64,000 nucleotides of DNA from Caballeronia concitans (GCF_001544615.1 NZ_FCNV02000003.1:544428-608427), one strand, 5' to 3'; positions 1-11,071 are shown, numbered from the stretch's first letter. The notes: a model not told the origin generated them from the letters alone. Program-made: numbers and translations.

Positions 1-1289
1 TTCAGCCGCGCCGCCCGTACGACGCGCCGAACTGGCTGCGCACCGACCGCCCCGTGCGCTTCGGCGAGCTGGCCGAAGCGCGCGATTTGACCGCGAACGG
101 CTACGACGCCGACGCCGTGCGCGTGAACCTGCGCGTGCCGCCCGATCTCTTCATGTGGCAGACGATGGGCGTGCCGATCGATCTCGCGTATCGCTACACG
201 GTGCGGCCCGCGCCGGATCGCTCGTCGCTCAACATCAGCGTGAACAACGGCTTCGTGCAATCGCTGCGCATTCCGGCGGCATCCGCGTCCACGTTCGATC
301 TCGCGCATTACTTCAGCCGCGTGCTGCCGGACGGAACCGCCGCCGCGCGCCACGATATCTATCTGCCGCCGCTTCTGATCACGCCGCGCGCGCAATTGCG
401 CCTGCACTTTTATTACGACATCCCGAAGACCGGCGAATGTCAGGGCCGTGTGCTCGATAACGTCGTCGGCGCGATCGATCCGAATTCGACCATCGACCTC
501 TCCGGTTTCCCGCATTACATGGCGCTGCCCGATCTGGCCGCGTTCGCCAACGGCGGCTTTCCGTTCACGCGCATGGCGGACCTGTCGCAGACGGCGGTCG
601 TGCTGCCGAACGATCCGAATTCCGCCGACTACAGCCTGTATTTGCTGGAGATGGGCCGCATGGGCGCATCGACGGGTTATCCGGTGATGGGCGTGACCGT
701 GACGAGCGCAAACGATGTCGACCGCTTCGCCGACAAGGATCTCTTGATTCTCGGCGCGCCGGGCCGTCAGCCGCTTTTGCAGCGCTTCGCCAAGCACATG
801 CCGTTTTCCGGCGACGGCGACGCGCGTACCTTCCAGCTAAGCGACGTGGCGTTCAGGGTCGTCGACTGGTGGCACGGCGAGCAAGGGCCGGAGCGCTCGC
901 CCGCGCGCGCGGATTTGTCGCTCGTGAGCGCGAACGGCGATGCGCTCCTGACCGGCTTCGAATCGCCGCTCAAGAGCGGGCGCAGCGCGGTGGCGCTCAT
1001 CAGCGCGGCGGGGCAATCGGACGCGGACTTGTCCGCCGCGCTGCTCGACAACGACCTGTTGCCGTCCATCCAGGGCGCAATGGCCGTGATCCACGGCCGC
1101 ACGGTCACGGTGACATCGAACGGCGAGGCGTACTACGTCGGCCATCTTTCGCCGATGCATTACATGCGCTGGGCGCTGTCGGCGCATCCGCTGTTGCTCG
1201 TGTTTTCCGCGGTGATCGCCGCGCTGATCATCGCCGCCCTGTTCTACCGTGCGCTGCGCTCGCTCGCGGCGCGGCGTCTGAAGGATTGA
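1..1289 (+). CDS. bcsB: Cellulose synthase regulatory subunit BcsB, 5' end outside the window
   Basis: C-terminal 428 residues of BcsB, the periplasmic, inner-membrane-anchored partner of the cellulose synthase BcsA. The frame is open from base 3, and the residues before the first in-frame GTG (54) still read as BcsB, so the gene is cut by the window edge rather than starting here. The visible part holds the beta-rich carbohydrate-binding and flavodoxin-like region. It ends with one hydrophobic segment (HPLLLVFSAVIAALIIAALF) and a short basic tail, as expected for the BcsB anchor that packs against BcsA. One base separates its stop from bcsZ, so the bcs genes are co-transcribed. Confidence 0.93.
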   Translation, partial: QPRRPYDAPNWLRTDRPVRFGELAEARDLTANGYDADAVRVNLRVPPDLFMWQTMGVPIDLAYRYTVRPAPDRSSLNISVNNGFVQSLRIPAASASTFDLAHYFSRVLPDGTAAARHDIYLPPLLITPRAQLRLHFYYDIPKTGECQGRVLDNVVGAIDPNSTIDLSGFPHYMALPDLAAFANGGFPFTRMADLSQTAVVLPNDPNSADYSLYLLEMGRMGASTGYPVMGVTVTSANDVDRFADKDLLILGAPGRQPLLQRFAKHMPFSGDGDARTFQLSDVAFRVVDWWHGEQGPERSPARADLSLVSANGDALLTGFESPLKSGRSAVALISAAGQSDADLSAALLDNDLLPSIQGAMAVIHGRTVTVTSNGEAYYVGHLSPMHYMRWALSAHPLLLVFSAVIAALIIAALFYRALRSLAARRLKD

Positions 1290-1290
1290 C

Positions 1291-2433
1291 ATGCGTGAGC
1301 TTATCGACAAACTCGTGGCCGTCGCGGTCCTCGGGCTTCCCGCGCTCGCCGCACAGGCCGCGCCGTCCTGCGACTGGCCGGCGTATCGCCAGTTCATCGA
1401 GCGCGCGGTTCAGGCCGATGGCCGCGTGATCGACCGTTCCACCGACGCGCAGCAGACCACATCGGAAGGCCAGTCCTACGGCATGTTCTTCGCGCTCGTC
1501 GCGAACGACCGCGCGAGTTTCGATCGCATGCTCGGCTGGACGCGCGCGAATCTCGCCGCCAATCAGTTCGATGCCAACGACGCGCGGCTGCCCGCCTGGC
1601 AATGGGGCCGCAAGCCGGACGGCTCGTTCGGCGTGATGGACGCGAACCCGGCATCCGACGCCGATTTGTGGTTCGCCTACGACCTGCTGCAAGCCGGGCG
1701 GCTATGGAACGATCCCGCCTACACGCGGCTCGGGCGCGCGCTGGCGGCGCAGATCGCGAAGCAGGAGATCGTCGATCTGCCGGGCTCGGGGCCGATGCTG
1801 CTGCCCGGTCCGCAAGGATTTCGCGCGAACGGCGTGACGCGGCTGAATCCGAGCTATCTGCCGTTGCCGGTGCTGCGCGCGCTTGCGCACGAGATGCCCG
1901 ATGGCCCGTGGACGAAGCTCGCGCAGAACGCCGCGCGGCTCGTCAAGGTCACGTCACCGCGCGGCTATGCGCCCGACTGGGCCGCTTACCGCGACGGCCA
2001 GTTCGTCGTCGATCCGAAATCCGGCGACACCGGCAGCTACGACGCGATCCGCGTCTATCTGTGGGCCGGCGTGGCATCGAGCGCCGATCCGCTCGCGCGG
2101 CCGTGGATCGACGCGCTCTCCGGCATGCAGAAGAGCGTCGCGCAAACGGGTTTCGCGCCGGAGAAAGTCGCCGCGACGACCGGCGCGGCAAGCGGCGAAG
2201 GCCCGCTGTCGTACTGGGGCGCGCTCGCGCCGTACTTCAAGGCGCTGAACGACGAGCGCGCGCTCGGCCTCGCACGCGCGCATCTCGACGCGCTCGGCGC
2301 GCCGCCCGGCGCGCGCCGCGAGCCGGTCTACTACGACCGCGTGCTCGGACTTTTCGGCGGCGGCTTCATCGACGGGCGATACCGCTTCGACGAATCCGGC
2401 CGCCTCGTGCCGAACTGGAGAAGCGCATGCTGA
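1291..2433 (+). CDS. bcsZ: Periplasmic endo-1,4-beta-glucanase BcsZ (GH8)
   Basis: 380 aa, the usual length for BcsZ/CMCax, the GH8 cellulase that trims cellulose during export. Residues 1-23 form a signal peptide ending in AQA. The GH8 general-acid motif TSEGQSYGM places the likely catalytic Glu at residue 59, and an Asp-rich segment MDANPASDADLWFAY lies at 116-130. The gene sits between bcsB and bcsC. Its stop overlaps the bcsC start region (ATG at 2427, stop at 2433), which suggests translational coupling. No defects are seen. Confidence 0.93.
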   Translation: MRELIDKLVAVAVLGLPALAAQAAPSCDWPAYRQFIERAVQADGRVIDRSTDAQQTTSEGQSYGMFFALVANDRASFDRMLGWTRANLAANQFDANDARLPAWQWGRKPDGSFGVMDANPASDADLWFAYDLLQAGRLWNDPAYTRLGRALAAQIAKQEIVDLPGSGPMLLPGPQGFRANGVTRLNPSYLPLPVLRALAHEMPDGPWTKLAQNAARLVKVTSPRGYAPDWAAYRDGQFVVDPKSGDTGSYDAIRVYLWAGVASSADPLARPWIDALSGMQKSVAQTGFAPEKVAATTGAASGEGPLSYWGALAPYFKALNDERALGLARAHLDALGAPPGARREPVYYDRVLGLFGGGFIDGRYRFDESGRLVPNWRSAC

Positions 2434-5400
2434 TGCGCACGCGACAACGCATCATCGCGACGATGCTCTGTGCCGCGCCCGCGATCGTTCTCGCGCAGGC
2501 GAGCGCTGATCCGCTCAACGTGCTCATCGACCAGGGCAAGTACTGGCAGGCGCACAAGCGCGGCGACCTCGCGGAGCAGGCGTGGCAGAAAGTGCTGCGC
2601 ATCGACCCGAAGCAGCCCGATGCGCTCTTCGGCATGGGCATGGTGCTCGCGGATCGCAAGGACGGCAGCGGCGCGCAGCAATACCTCGCGCAATTGCGGC
2701 AGGTCGCGCCGAACTATCCGGGCATCGACGAACTCGGGCGGCGGCTCGGCGAAGCGAGTCCGCGCGATCAGACCGTCAACGACGCGCGCCGTCTCGCGCA
2801 AAGCGGACAGAGCGCGTCGGCGGTGCAGGAATACCGGCGCGCGATCGACGGCAAGCCCGCGACACCAGAACTCCAGCTCGAGTATTACCAGGCGCTCGCC
2901 GCGACGCCGCAGGGCTGGGACGAAGCGCGCCGCGGCCCGACCAGCTCGCGCGCCAGAACGCCGACGATCCGCGCTACGCGCTCGCCTACGCGCAGCATTT
3001 AACGTATCGCGATACGACGCGGCGCGACGGCATCACGCGTCTCGCGAAGCTCGCGGGCGACGGCAGCGTCGGCGCGCAGGCGAAGAAAAGCTGGCGGCAG
3101 GCGCTGTTGTGGCTGGGCGCGCGGGCATCGGATGCGCCGCTGTTTCAGGCGTACTTGCAGACCGCGCCCGACGACGCCGCCGTCAAGGCCCGCTTCGACG
3201 CGATGGTCCAGCAGGACAAGACCGCCCGCGAGCGCGCGCAGGCGGACGCAGCCGTCGATGCGCGCGGCCGCGCCGTCGCCGATGGCTTCGCGGCGCTGGA
3301 TCGCGGCGATCTCGTCGCGGCGCAGGCGCGCTTTTCGGCGGTGCTCGCGGCGAATCCGAACGACGCGGACGCGCTCGGCGGCCTGGGCGTCGTCGCGCTG
3401 AAGCAGGAGCGGTTTGCGGAGGCGCGCACGTATCTGGAACGCGCATCGCGTGCGGGCAACGCCGCGCGCTGGAAGGACGCGCTCACGAGCGCAACGTACT
3501 GGACCTATACGAGCGATGCCATCGGCGCGCGCAGCAACGGCGAAATCGCGAAGGCGAAGGCGCTGTTCGAACGCGCGATCGCCGTGAATCCGGCCGATGT
3601 CACCGCGCAGACGCAGCTCGGCGACATGCTGCTCGGCAATGGCGATGCGCGCGGCGCGGAAGCGGCGTTTCGCATGGCGCTGCGCCGTCAGGCCGACAAT
3701 CCCGATGCGATTCGCGGGCTCGTCGGCGCGCTGGCCGCGCAAGGACGCGGCGACGAGGCGCTCGCGTTCGCGAACCGACTGAACGCGGAGCAGCAGGCGA
3801 AAGCGGGCGGCATCGACAAGTTGCGCGGCGAGGCGCAGGCCGCGCAGGCGCGCGCGGCCGAAGCGCGCGGCGATCTCGGCGCGGCGCGCAGTCTTTTCGA
3901 GGACGCGCTGCTCAACATCCCCGACGATCCGTGGCTGCGTCTCGATCTCGCGCGCATCTACGTGCGGCAAGGCGCGGTCGGCAACGCGCGCAGCATGATG
4001 GACGGCCTCGTCGCGACGCATCCCGACATGACCGATGCGCTCTACGCGAGCGCGCTGCTCGCCGCCGAAACGCAGGACTGGTCGGCGGGGCTCGCGCAAC
4101 TGGAACGCGTGGCGGCGGCGCAGCGCACGGCCGCGATGACGGCGTTGCAGCATCGCCTGTGGGTGCAGCAGCAGGCCGAACTCGCGACCCGTGCGGCGAG
4201 CGCGGGCCAGCGCGCGCAAGCAATAGCAATTCTGCAGCGCGCCGAGCCGGTCGCGGCGGGCAACGCGGAACTGATGGGCGCGGTGGCGTCGGCGTATGTG
4301 AAGGCGGGGGATGCGTCGCGCGGACTCGCGCTGGTGCGCGGCGCGATCGCCCGTGCGCCGAACGACACGGGCCTGCTGCTGCAATACGCCGGCATTCTCT
4401 CGTCGACGCAGCAAACCGCCGAACTCGGCGCGGTCATGCGCCGCCTTCAGTCGATGCCGCTCACCACGCAGCAGCGCGCCGACTTCAACGATCTGAACGT
4501 GGGCATCGTGATCGCGCAGGCGGATGCGGTGCGCACGCGCGGCGATCTCGCGGGCGCTTACGACGTGATCGCGCCGTGGCTCGCCGCGATGCCCGACAGC
4601 GCGGACCTTCAAGCGGCGCTGGGGCGCATGTACGCATCGGCGGGCGATGACCGCAACGCGCTCGCGTGCTATCGCGCGGCGCTTGCGCGTCGTCCGGACG
4701 ATGCCGCGTTGCAAAGCGCGGTGATATCGGCGGCGACGGGCGTGCGCGACTTCCGGCTCGCGGAATCGCTCGCGCAGCAGGCGATGGCCGCATCGCCGAA
4801 CGATCCCGGACTGCTCGCCGCAATCGGACGGATGTATCGCGCACAAGGCAAGCTCGATCTCGCCGCGCAGTTCCTTCAGCGGTCGCTCGTCGCGGCGAAT
4901 TCGCCTGTGGTCGCCGGAGCGGGACGCAACGGCAACGTGCCGCGCGACTGGCAGGCCGCGATGAATCGTATCGGCTCGACGCCGCTTCCCGGGACCAATC
5001 CGTTCGAAGGCAAGACGGCGGTCGGGGCGGCGGCGTCGGGGAATTCGCAGGTCAATTTCAATTCGTCTTATTCGACTCCCGTGCCGACTTATCTGCCGCC
5101 TCCACAGCCTGCGCCTTCCGCGCCCTATTCCGCGCCTTATTCCGCGCCTGCCGTTTCGCCTCGTGCTGGCGGCAGTGGAGGGTACGGGCCGGATTCGTAT
5201 GGGTCCGCGCAATCGGGCGGGCCGCGTGCGGTGGCGATGCGCGGCGGTGCTACTGGACCGGATGCTTATCGCTCCGCGCAATCGGGTGCGATGCCGACAG
5301 CAGCAAGCGGCGGTTATGAATCCGACATCTACGGCTCCGCGCAATCCGGTGCGGCGCTACAGCCGTATCCAGGGCAGGAAGCGGACGCTTATCCGGCAAA

Positions 5401-6961
5401 CGGCAATCAGCCGTATGCGCAGCCGGACCCCTACGCCACTTCGCCCTGGCCGATGTCCCCCGCCGCGCGCGATGCGCAATCGGGAAGCAATGCAACGCCT
5501 TCGACGGGCAAGCGAGCGGCATCGCGCAAGGCGGCAGCAGCGCCGGCATACGGCGGCCAGCAGCCGGCGTATCAACAACCGTATCAGCCCTATCAACCGT
5601 ATCCGCAACAGTACGCCCAGCGACCTTACGCCCAGCAGCCCTACATCCCGCAGCCGCCCGCCGGATACGCGCAGCCGTACTACCCCGCGCAAGCCCAACG
5701 CGCCGCGTCCGCCGCCACGATGACCGCCGGCGGCATGCCCGCGCCCGCCGCGCCCGCCAGCGGCATCGCGAACTCGCAGACTGCGGGCGTCGCCGAAGAA
5801 CTCGCGGCGATCAACCGCGAGCAGGCCAGCACGATCTCGGGCGGCGTCACGTTCCGCAGTCGCGATGGCGAAGACGGCCTGTCGAACCTGACCGATATCG
5901 AAGCGCCCATCGAAGGCCGCATCAAGGCGGGCAACGGACACGTGATCGTGCGCGCGACGCCCGTCACGCTCGACGCCGGCACCGCGAGCAGCACGCCGCA
6001 AACTTTGTTGCGCTTCGGATCGGGCAACGGCGCGCTCTCGACGCCGCCCGTCAACAATTACGGGTCGCAGACCGCGACGGGCGTCGGTCTCTCGGTCGGC
6101 TATGAGAATCGCCACTTCAAGGGCGATATCGGCACGACGCCGCTCGGCTTTCGCGAGACGAACGTCGTCGGCGGCGTGCAATATCAGAACGCGATCAGCG
6201 ACAAGGTGTCGTATTCGATCGCCGTCGCGCGCCGCGCCGTCACCGACAGCCTGCTCTCCTACGCCGGCGCACGCGATGCCGGCGCGGGCCTCGAATGGGG
6301 CGGCGTGACATCGAGCGGCGGCCGCGCGGACCTCGGCTGGGACGACGGCACGAGCGGCGTCTACGTCAACGCGGCGTTCCAGTATCTCGACGGCCGGCAT
6401 GTCGCGTCGAACACCGCCGAGAAAGGCGGCGGCGGCGTCTACACGCGCATCCTCAAGGACGCGGACCAGACGCTGACGGTCGGCGCGAACACGACGCTCA
6501 TGCACTACAGCAAGAACCTGTCGTACTTCACGTACGGGCAAGGCGGCTACTTCAGCCCGCAGCAGTACGTGATCCTCAATTTCCCGGTCGAATACATGGG
6601 ACGCGCCGGGCTTTTCACCTACGATGTAAAGGGATCGGTGGGCGTGCAGCATTATCGCGAGGACGCGTCGGCGATGTTCCCGGCCGGCGTGCCCGACTCC
6701 GTCGCCGTGCCGGACGCGAGCGCGCTGGCTTATCCGGGCCAGAGCAAGACCGGCGTGTCGTATTCGCTCAGCGCGACCGGCGAATATCAGCTCGCGCCGC
6801 AGTTGACGTTCGGCGCGACGGCGTCGTTCGGAAACGCGTATCAGTATCGCGATTGGCTGGCGGCGGTGTACGTGCGATACAGCTTCAACCGGCAGGGCAA
6901 CGTGCAGCCGCTGTTCCCGCCGCAAGCGTTCAGCTCGCCGTATCTTTCGTTGTCGAATTAA
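2427..6961 (+). pseudogene. bcsC: Cellulose export porin BcsC, interrupted by a one-base deletion
   Basis: BcsC is the TPR scaffold plus outer-membrane beta-barrel that exports cellulose. The start is ATG 2427, with GGAG six bases upstream. The N-terminal frame gives a signal peptide and TPR repeats up to YYQALAATPQGWDEARRG, then runs out of frame and stops at 3002. The BcsC sequence resumes in the next frame at DQLARQNADDPRYALAYAQH. Two bases lie between the GGC (Gly) and GAC (Asp) codons near 2934-2939 where three are needed. Start to stop is 4535 bases, and adding one gives exactly 1512 codons, a normal BcsC size. After the frameshift come further TPRs, a Pro/Tyr/Gln-rich linker (about residues 885-1110) and the C-terminal barrel (about 1125-1511). 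The deletion may be a real mutation, a slippage site or an assembly error. The rest of the frame shows no decay. Confidence 0.85.
5192..5353 (+). repeat. Three imperfect YGSAQSG-type repeats inside the BcsC linker
   Basis: Codons for D-S-Y-G-S-A-Q-S-G-G (from 5192), D-A-Y-R-S-A-Q-S-G-A (from 5261) and D-I-Y-G-S-A-Q-S-G-A (from 5324) recur with 22-23 codon spacing. They lie in a low-complexity Gly/Ser/Pro/Tyr stretch between the TPR region and the outer-membrane barrel of BcsC. This looks like a flexible periplasmic tether that has grown by duplication. Confidence 0.7.
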
Positions 6962-6987
6962 TGGACGAAGTGATCGGCGAGGATTGC

Positions 6988-7009
6988 GCGATGCCCGCGC
7001 GGGCATCGC
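6988..7009. other. 22-base perfect palindrome between bcsC and the next gene
   Basis: GCGATGCCCGC is followed immediately by its reverse complement, giving a 9-bp stem with a GCGC loop if it folds in RNA. No T-run follows on either strand. It could be a weak terminator for the bcs operon or a protein site, and its function is unproven. Confidence 0.4.
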
Positions 7010-7027
7010 TCATACCGAGGACAACCC

Positions 7028-7675
7028 ATGACCTCGACCTTCATCGACCGGCGCGACGCGGGCCGCGAACTCGCCGCGCTGCTTTCGGCTTACGCCGAGC
7101 GTGACGACGTCATCGTGCTCGGCCTGCCGCGCGGCGGCGTGCCGGTCGCGTTCGAAGTCGCGAGCGCGCTCGATGCCGCGCTCGACGTCCTCGTGGTCCG
7201 CAAGCTCGGCGTTCCGTGGCAGCCGGAACTGGCGATGGGCGCCATCGCGTCCGGCAACGCGTTCTATCTCGACGAGCGCATCGTCGACTATGCGGGCGTG
7301 TCGAAGACCGCGCTCGATGAAGTCATCGCGAACGAGCGCGCCGAGCTGCAACGGCGCGAGACGCTGTATCGCGGATCACGTCCGCCGCTCGACGTTGCAC
7401 GCAAAGTGGCGATCATCGTCGATGACGGCATGGCGACCGGCGCCACGATGAAAGCGGCCGCCATCTCGCTGCGCAGAGCCCACGCGCCGCCCGCGTCGAT
7501 CGTCGCGGCCGTGCCGGTTGCGCCGCTGGATTCGGAAGCGCGCGTGGCGGGCGTCGTCGACGAATTCGTGTGCGTGCTGCGGCCGTATCAGTACCTGGGC
7601 GTCGGCCAGTTCTATCTCGACTTCGACCAGACGAGCGACGACGAAGTGCGCGCCCTGCTGAGCCAGCGGCATTAA
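7028..7675 (+). CDS. Phosphoribosyltransferase family protein
   Basis: 215 aa, type I phosphoribosyltransferase fold. The PRPP-binding motif IIVDDGMATGAT spans residues 129-140, preceded by an N-terminal GLPRGGVPVAFEVA segment typical of the stand-alone PRTases common in beta-proteobacteria. The base or other substrate cannot be read from the sequence. No purine or pyrimidine genes adjoin it. Its stop overlaps the stop of the convergent E1 gene (shared bases 7672-7675). Confidence 0.85.
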   Translation: MTSTFIDRRDAGRELAALLSAYAERDDVIVLGLPRGGVPVAFEVASALDAALDVLVVRKLGVPWQPELAMGAIASGNAFYLDERIVDYAGVSKTALDEVIANERAELQRRETLYRGSRPPLDVARKVAIIVDDGMATGATMKAAAISLRRAHAPPASIVAAVPVAPLDSEARVAGVVDEFVCVLRPYQYLGVGQFYLDFDQTSDDEVRALLSQRH

Positions 7676-10386
7676 CGCGTCCAGGGCGCGTCGCGTTCCG
7701 CGTGATCGCGAGCGTACTTGGCGCGCGCATCGGCGAGCAACGCGCGCGGGATCGCGCCGTCGTCCGCGAGCGCCTTCAGCGCCGCCAGCACGATCGCCAC
7801 GCGATCCACTTCGAAGAACGCGCGCAACGACTGCCGCGTGTCGCTGCGGCCGAAGCCATCGGTGCCGAGCGTCACGTAACGGCGCGGCACGTACGCGCGA
7901 ATCAGCTCGGGCACGGCGCGCACATAGTCGGTCGCGGCGATCACCGGTCCGCGCGATCCTTCCAGGGCCTGCGTCACGTACGGCGTGCCGGAATCGTCGG
8001 CTAAGCGCGAGAGCCGCTCGCACGCCGCGCCATCGCGATGCAGCTCCGTGTAGCTCGTCACGCTCCACACGGCGGCGTCGATGTTCCAGTCGGCTTTCAG
8101 CATCGCGCGCGCGGCGATCGCTTCGTTCATGATCGCGCCGGAGCCGAGCAATTGCACTTGCGCGGCGGGCGCGGCGGCATCGTCCTGAATGCGATAGATG
8201 CCGCGCAGAATGCCTTCGCGCGTGGACGCGTCGAGCGTCTTGCCGGGCGCGGACGGCTGCGCGTAATTCTCGTTGCCGACGGTGATGTAGTAGAAGACGT
8301 CTTCCTGCCGCTGCATCATCGCCTGCATGCCTTCATCGACGATAGCCGCCACTTCGTACGCGAACGCGGGGTCATACGCGCGGCAGTTCGGAATGGTCGA
8401 TGCCGTCAGGTGGCTCGTGCCGTCCTGATGCTGCAAACCTTCGCCGCCGAGCGTCGTGCGCCCCGCCGTCGCGCCGATCAGAAAGCCGCGCGAACGCTGG
8501 TCCGCCGCCGCGAAAATCAAATCGCCGATGCGCTGGAAGCCGAACATCGAGTAATAGATGTAGAAGGGCAGCATCGGCAGGTCGTGGACGCTGTACGACG
8601 TCGCCGCCGCGATCCACGATGAAATCGCGCCCGCCTCCGAAATGCCCTCCTCCAGAATCTGCCCGCGCGTGTCCTCGCGGTAGTAGAGCATCGAACCCAT
8701 GTCCTCCGGCTCGTACAGCTGGCCGAGCGGCGAATAGATGCCGACCTGCCGGAAGAGATTCGCCATGCCGAACGTGCGCGCCTCGTCCGCGACCACGGGC
8801 ACGATGCGCTGCCCGAGCGTCGCGTCCTTCATGAGGCTGCCGAGCATGCGCACGAACGCCATCGTCGTGGACATTTCCTTGCCGGCCGTGTCGATGGCGA
8901 ACTGCGCCCACGTTTCGAGCGCAGGCGGCACGAGCGATTGCGACGCACGCGCCCGCCGCCGCGGCAGATAACCGCCCAGCGCCGCGCGCCGTTCGCGCAG
9001 ATAGCGCATTTCGGGGGCGTCGTCGGCGGGCTTGTAGAACTTCAGTTGCTCGACGTCGGCGTCCGAAAGCGGCAAACGGAAGCGGTCGCGGAAGGCTTTC
9101 AGGTCGTCGAGATCGAGCTTCTTTTGCTGATGCGTCGTCATGCGGCCCTGGCCCACGGTGCCCATGCCGAAGCCCTTCATCGTCTTGGCGAGGATCACGG
9201 TCGGATGGCCCTTGTGCGCCAGCGCCTTCGCGTAGGCCGCGTGCAGCTTGCGCACGTCGTGGCCACCGCGCCGCAAGCGGTCGATGTCTTCGTCCGACAT
9301 ATGCGCGACGAGCGCCGCCAGTTCGGGATTCTGGCCGAAGAAGCGCTCGCGGTTGTAGCGGCCGTCGTTGGCGGAAAAGGTCTGGAACTGGCCGTCGACG
9401 GTATGGGCGAACGCGCGCAGGAGCGCGCCCGTGCGATCGCGGGCGAAAAGCGCATCCCAGTCCGATCCCCACAGCACCTTGATGACGTTCCATCCCGCGC
9501 CGGTGAACTGCGCTTCGAGTTCATCGACGATGCGGCCGTTGCTGCGCACCGGGCCGTCCAGCCGCTGCAGGTTGCAGTTGATGACGAACACGAGATTGTC
9601 GAGCCGCTCCCGCGACGCCAGCGAGAGCGCGCCGATCGATTCCGGCTCGTCCATTTCGCCATCGCCGAAGAAGCCCCAGACCTTGCGCCCTTCGGTCTGC
9701 TTCAGCCCGCGATTCTGCAAATAGCGCATGAAGCGCGCTTGATAGATCGAATTGATCGGACCGATGCCCATCGATCCGGTCGGAAACTGCCAGAAGTCCG
9801 GCATCAGCCACGGATGCGGATAGGAGCACAGCCCCGGCCCCGCGATTTCGCGCCGATAGTGGCGCAAGTGGTCTTCGTCGAGAAAGCTTTCGAGAAACGC
9901 GCGCGCATACACGCCCGGCGACGAGTGCGGCTGGAAGTAGACGAGATCGCCGCCGTGGTCGTCGCCGGCGGCGCGAAAGAAGTGATTGAAGCCGACTTCG
10001 AACAGGTCCGCCGCCGACGCGTAACTCGCGATATGGCCGCCCAGCTCGCCATAGGCGCGGTTGGCGCGCACGACCATCGCGAGCGCGTTCCAGCGCAGGA
10101 CGGCCGCGAGTTTCTCTTCGATATCGAGGTTGCCGGGATACGGCGGCTGATTCCCGACGGCGATGGTGTTCGCGTAAGGCGTCGCCCGCGCCCGCGCCGA
10201 TTCGACGCCCACCGACAGCGCATGCTCCGCGAGCCGGTCGAACAGATACTGCGCGCGCTCCTTGCCCACGTGCGCGACGACCGCGTCGAGCGCCTCCAGC
10301 CATTCGGCGGTTTCGCCGGGGTCCGTGTCCTCACGGCCTCGCGCGAGAGAAAGAAGCTGGCTGGTCCCGCTCGACAAATCCGTCAT
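7672..10386 (-). CDS. Homodimeric-type 2-oxoacid (pyruvate/2-oxobutyrate) dehydrogenase E1
   Basis: 904 aa from ATG 10386, chosen because CGGAG lies seven bases upstream; an open frame continues to 10425 but lacks such a site. It is an AceE-family thiamine-diphosphate E1. The ThDP motif starts at GDG 241-243 (GDGEMDEPE) and ends at Asn 270 (FVINCN). The conserved Lys/Gly loop [20 protein letters not shown] and the C-terminal transketolase-like domain are intact. No aceF (E2) or lpd (E3) gene is next to it, unlike the housekeeping pdh operon. Its neighbour is a divergent Lrp/AsnC regulator. This E1-plus-Lrp pairing recalls Pseudomonas putida mdeB/mdeR, where the E1 acts on 2-oxobutyrate from methionine. 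That function is an inference, and no methionine gamma-lyase is present here. Confidence 0.85.
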   Translation of the reverse strand: MTDLSSGTSQLLSLARGREDTDPGETAEWLEALDAVVAHVGKERAQYLFDRLAEHALSVGVESARARATPYANTIAVGNQPPYPGNLDIEEKLAAVLRWNALAMVVRANRAYGELGGHIASYASAADLFEVGFNHFFRAAGDDHGGDLVYFQPHSSPGVYARAFLESFLDEDHLRHYRREIAGPGLCSYPHPWLMPDFWQFPTGSMGIGPINSIYQARFMRYLQNRGLKQTEGRKVWGFFGDGEMDEPESIGALSLASRERLDNLVFVINCNLQRLDGPVRSNGRIVDELEAQFTGAGWNVIKVLWGSDWDALFARDRTGALLRAFAHTVDGQFQTFSANDGRYNRERFFGQNPELAALVAHMSDEDIDRLRRGGHDVRKLHAAYAKALAHKGHPTVILAKTMKGFGMGTVGQGRMTTHQQKKLDLDDLKAFRDRFRLPLSDADVEQLKFYKPADDAPEMRYLRERRAALGGYLPRRRARASQSLVPPALETWAQFAIDTAGKEMSTTMAFVRMLGSLMKDATLGQRIVPVVADEARTFGMANLFRQVGIYSPLGQLYEPEDMGSMLYYREDTRGQILEEGISEAGAISSWIAAATSYSVHDLPMLPFYIYYSMFGFQRIGDLIFAAADQRSRGFLIGATAGRTTLGGEGLQHQDGTSHLTASTIPNCRAYDPAFAYEVAAIVDEGMQAMMQRQEDVFYYITVGNENYAQPSAPGKTLDASTREGILRGIYRIQDDAAAPAAQVQLLGSGAIMNEAIAARAMLKADWNIDAAVWSVTSYTELHRDGAACERLSRLADDSGTPYVTQALEGSRGPVIAATDYVRAVPELIRAYVPRRYVTLGTDGFGRSDTRQSLRAFFEVDRVAIVLAALKALADDGAIPRALLADARAKYARDHAERDAPWTR

Positions 10387-10525
10387 GGCACGACTCCGCA
10401 TATGGGCTGAAATGCTTTCAAGCATATCCAGTTCTCGACAAAATATGCGTCTGATTTGTCGGCCGCCGCACTTTGCGATAGTGTGTTTATTCTGCGAAAA
10501 CGTCCAAAACCGGAATCTTTACACT

Positions 10526-11056
10526 ATGAGCTCGCAAGCCAGGCAGCGCCTTGATCGCATCGATATCGGCATCCTCAACCAGTTGCAGCAGAACGCGCGC
10601 ATCACGAATGCGGAGCTGGCGCGCGCCGTGAATCTGTCGCCGACGCCGTGTTTCAATCGCGTGCGCGCGCTGGAAAAAGCTGGGCTTTTCCGGCAGCACG
10701 TGACGCTGCTGAGCCCGGAAGCGCTGGGCTTGAGCATCAACGTGTTCATTCAGGTGAGTCTGGAAAAGCAGATCGAGGACGCGCTGGCCCGCTTCGAGCA
10801 GGCAATCAGCGAGCGTCCGGAGGTCATGGAGTGCTATCTGATGACGGGCGATGCCGACTATCTGTTGCGCGTCGTGCTGCCCGACGTGGCCGCGCTGGAG
10901 CGTTTCATTCTGGAACGGCTCACGAAGATGCCGGGGGTATCGAATATCCGTTCGAGCTTTGCGCTCAAGCAGGTGCGATATAAGACCGCGTTGCCGCTGC
11001 CGGCTTCGGGATTGACGCTGCCCAATCTGAAGGACGATGAAACGGACTGGACGTGA
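10526..11056 (+). CDS. Lrp/AsnC family transcriptional regulator
   Basis: 176 aa. N-terminal winged HTH (about residues 10-65, containing [20 protein letters not shown]) is followed by the RAM/AsnC ligand-binding domain with the characteristic [15 protein letters not shown]. It is divergent from the E1 gene, with 139 bp between the two starts, so it most likely controls that gene in response to an amino acid, as MdeR and BkdR do. The effector cannot be read. The gene ends 15 bp before a strong bidirectional terminator. Confidence 0.9.
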   Translation: MSSQARQRLDRIDIGILNQLQQNARITNAELARAVNLSPTPCFNRVRALEKAGLFRQHVTLLSPEALGLSINVFIQVSLEKQIEDALARFEQAISERPEVMECYLMTGDADYLLRVVLPDVAALERFILERLTKMPGVSNIRSSFALKQVRYKTALPLPASGLTLPNLKDDETDWT

Positions 11057-11071
11057 GGCTTTCGGAAAGCC

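Noticed and set aside
2999-5344. 781-codon open frame on the minus strand opposite bcsC
   Set aside because: Arg/His/Ala-rich translation with no family resemblance; arises because GC-rich third positions of bcsC remove stops on the opposite strand.
8938-10410. 490-codon open frame opposite the E1 gene
   Set aside because: Shadow of the E1 frame; low-complexity basic translation.
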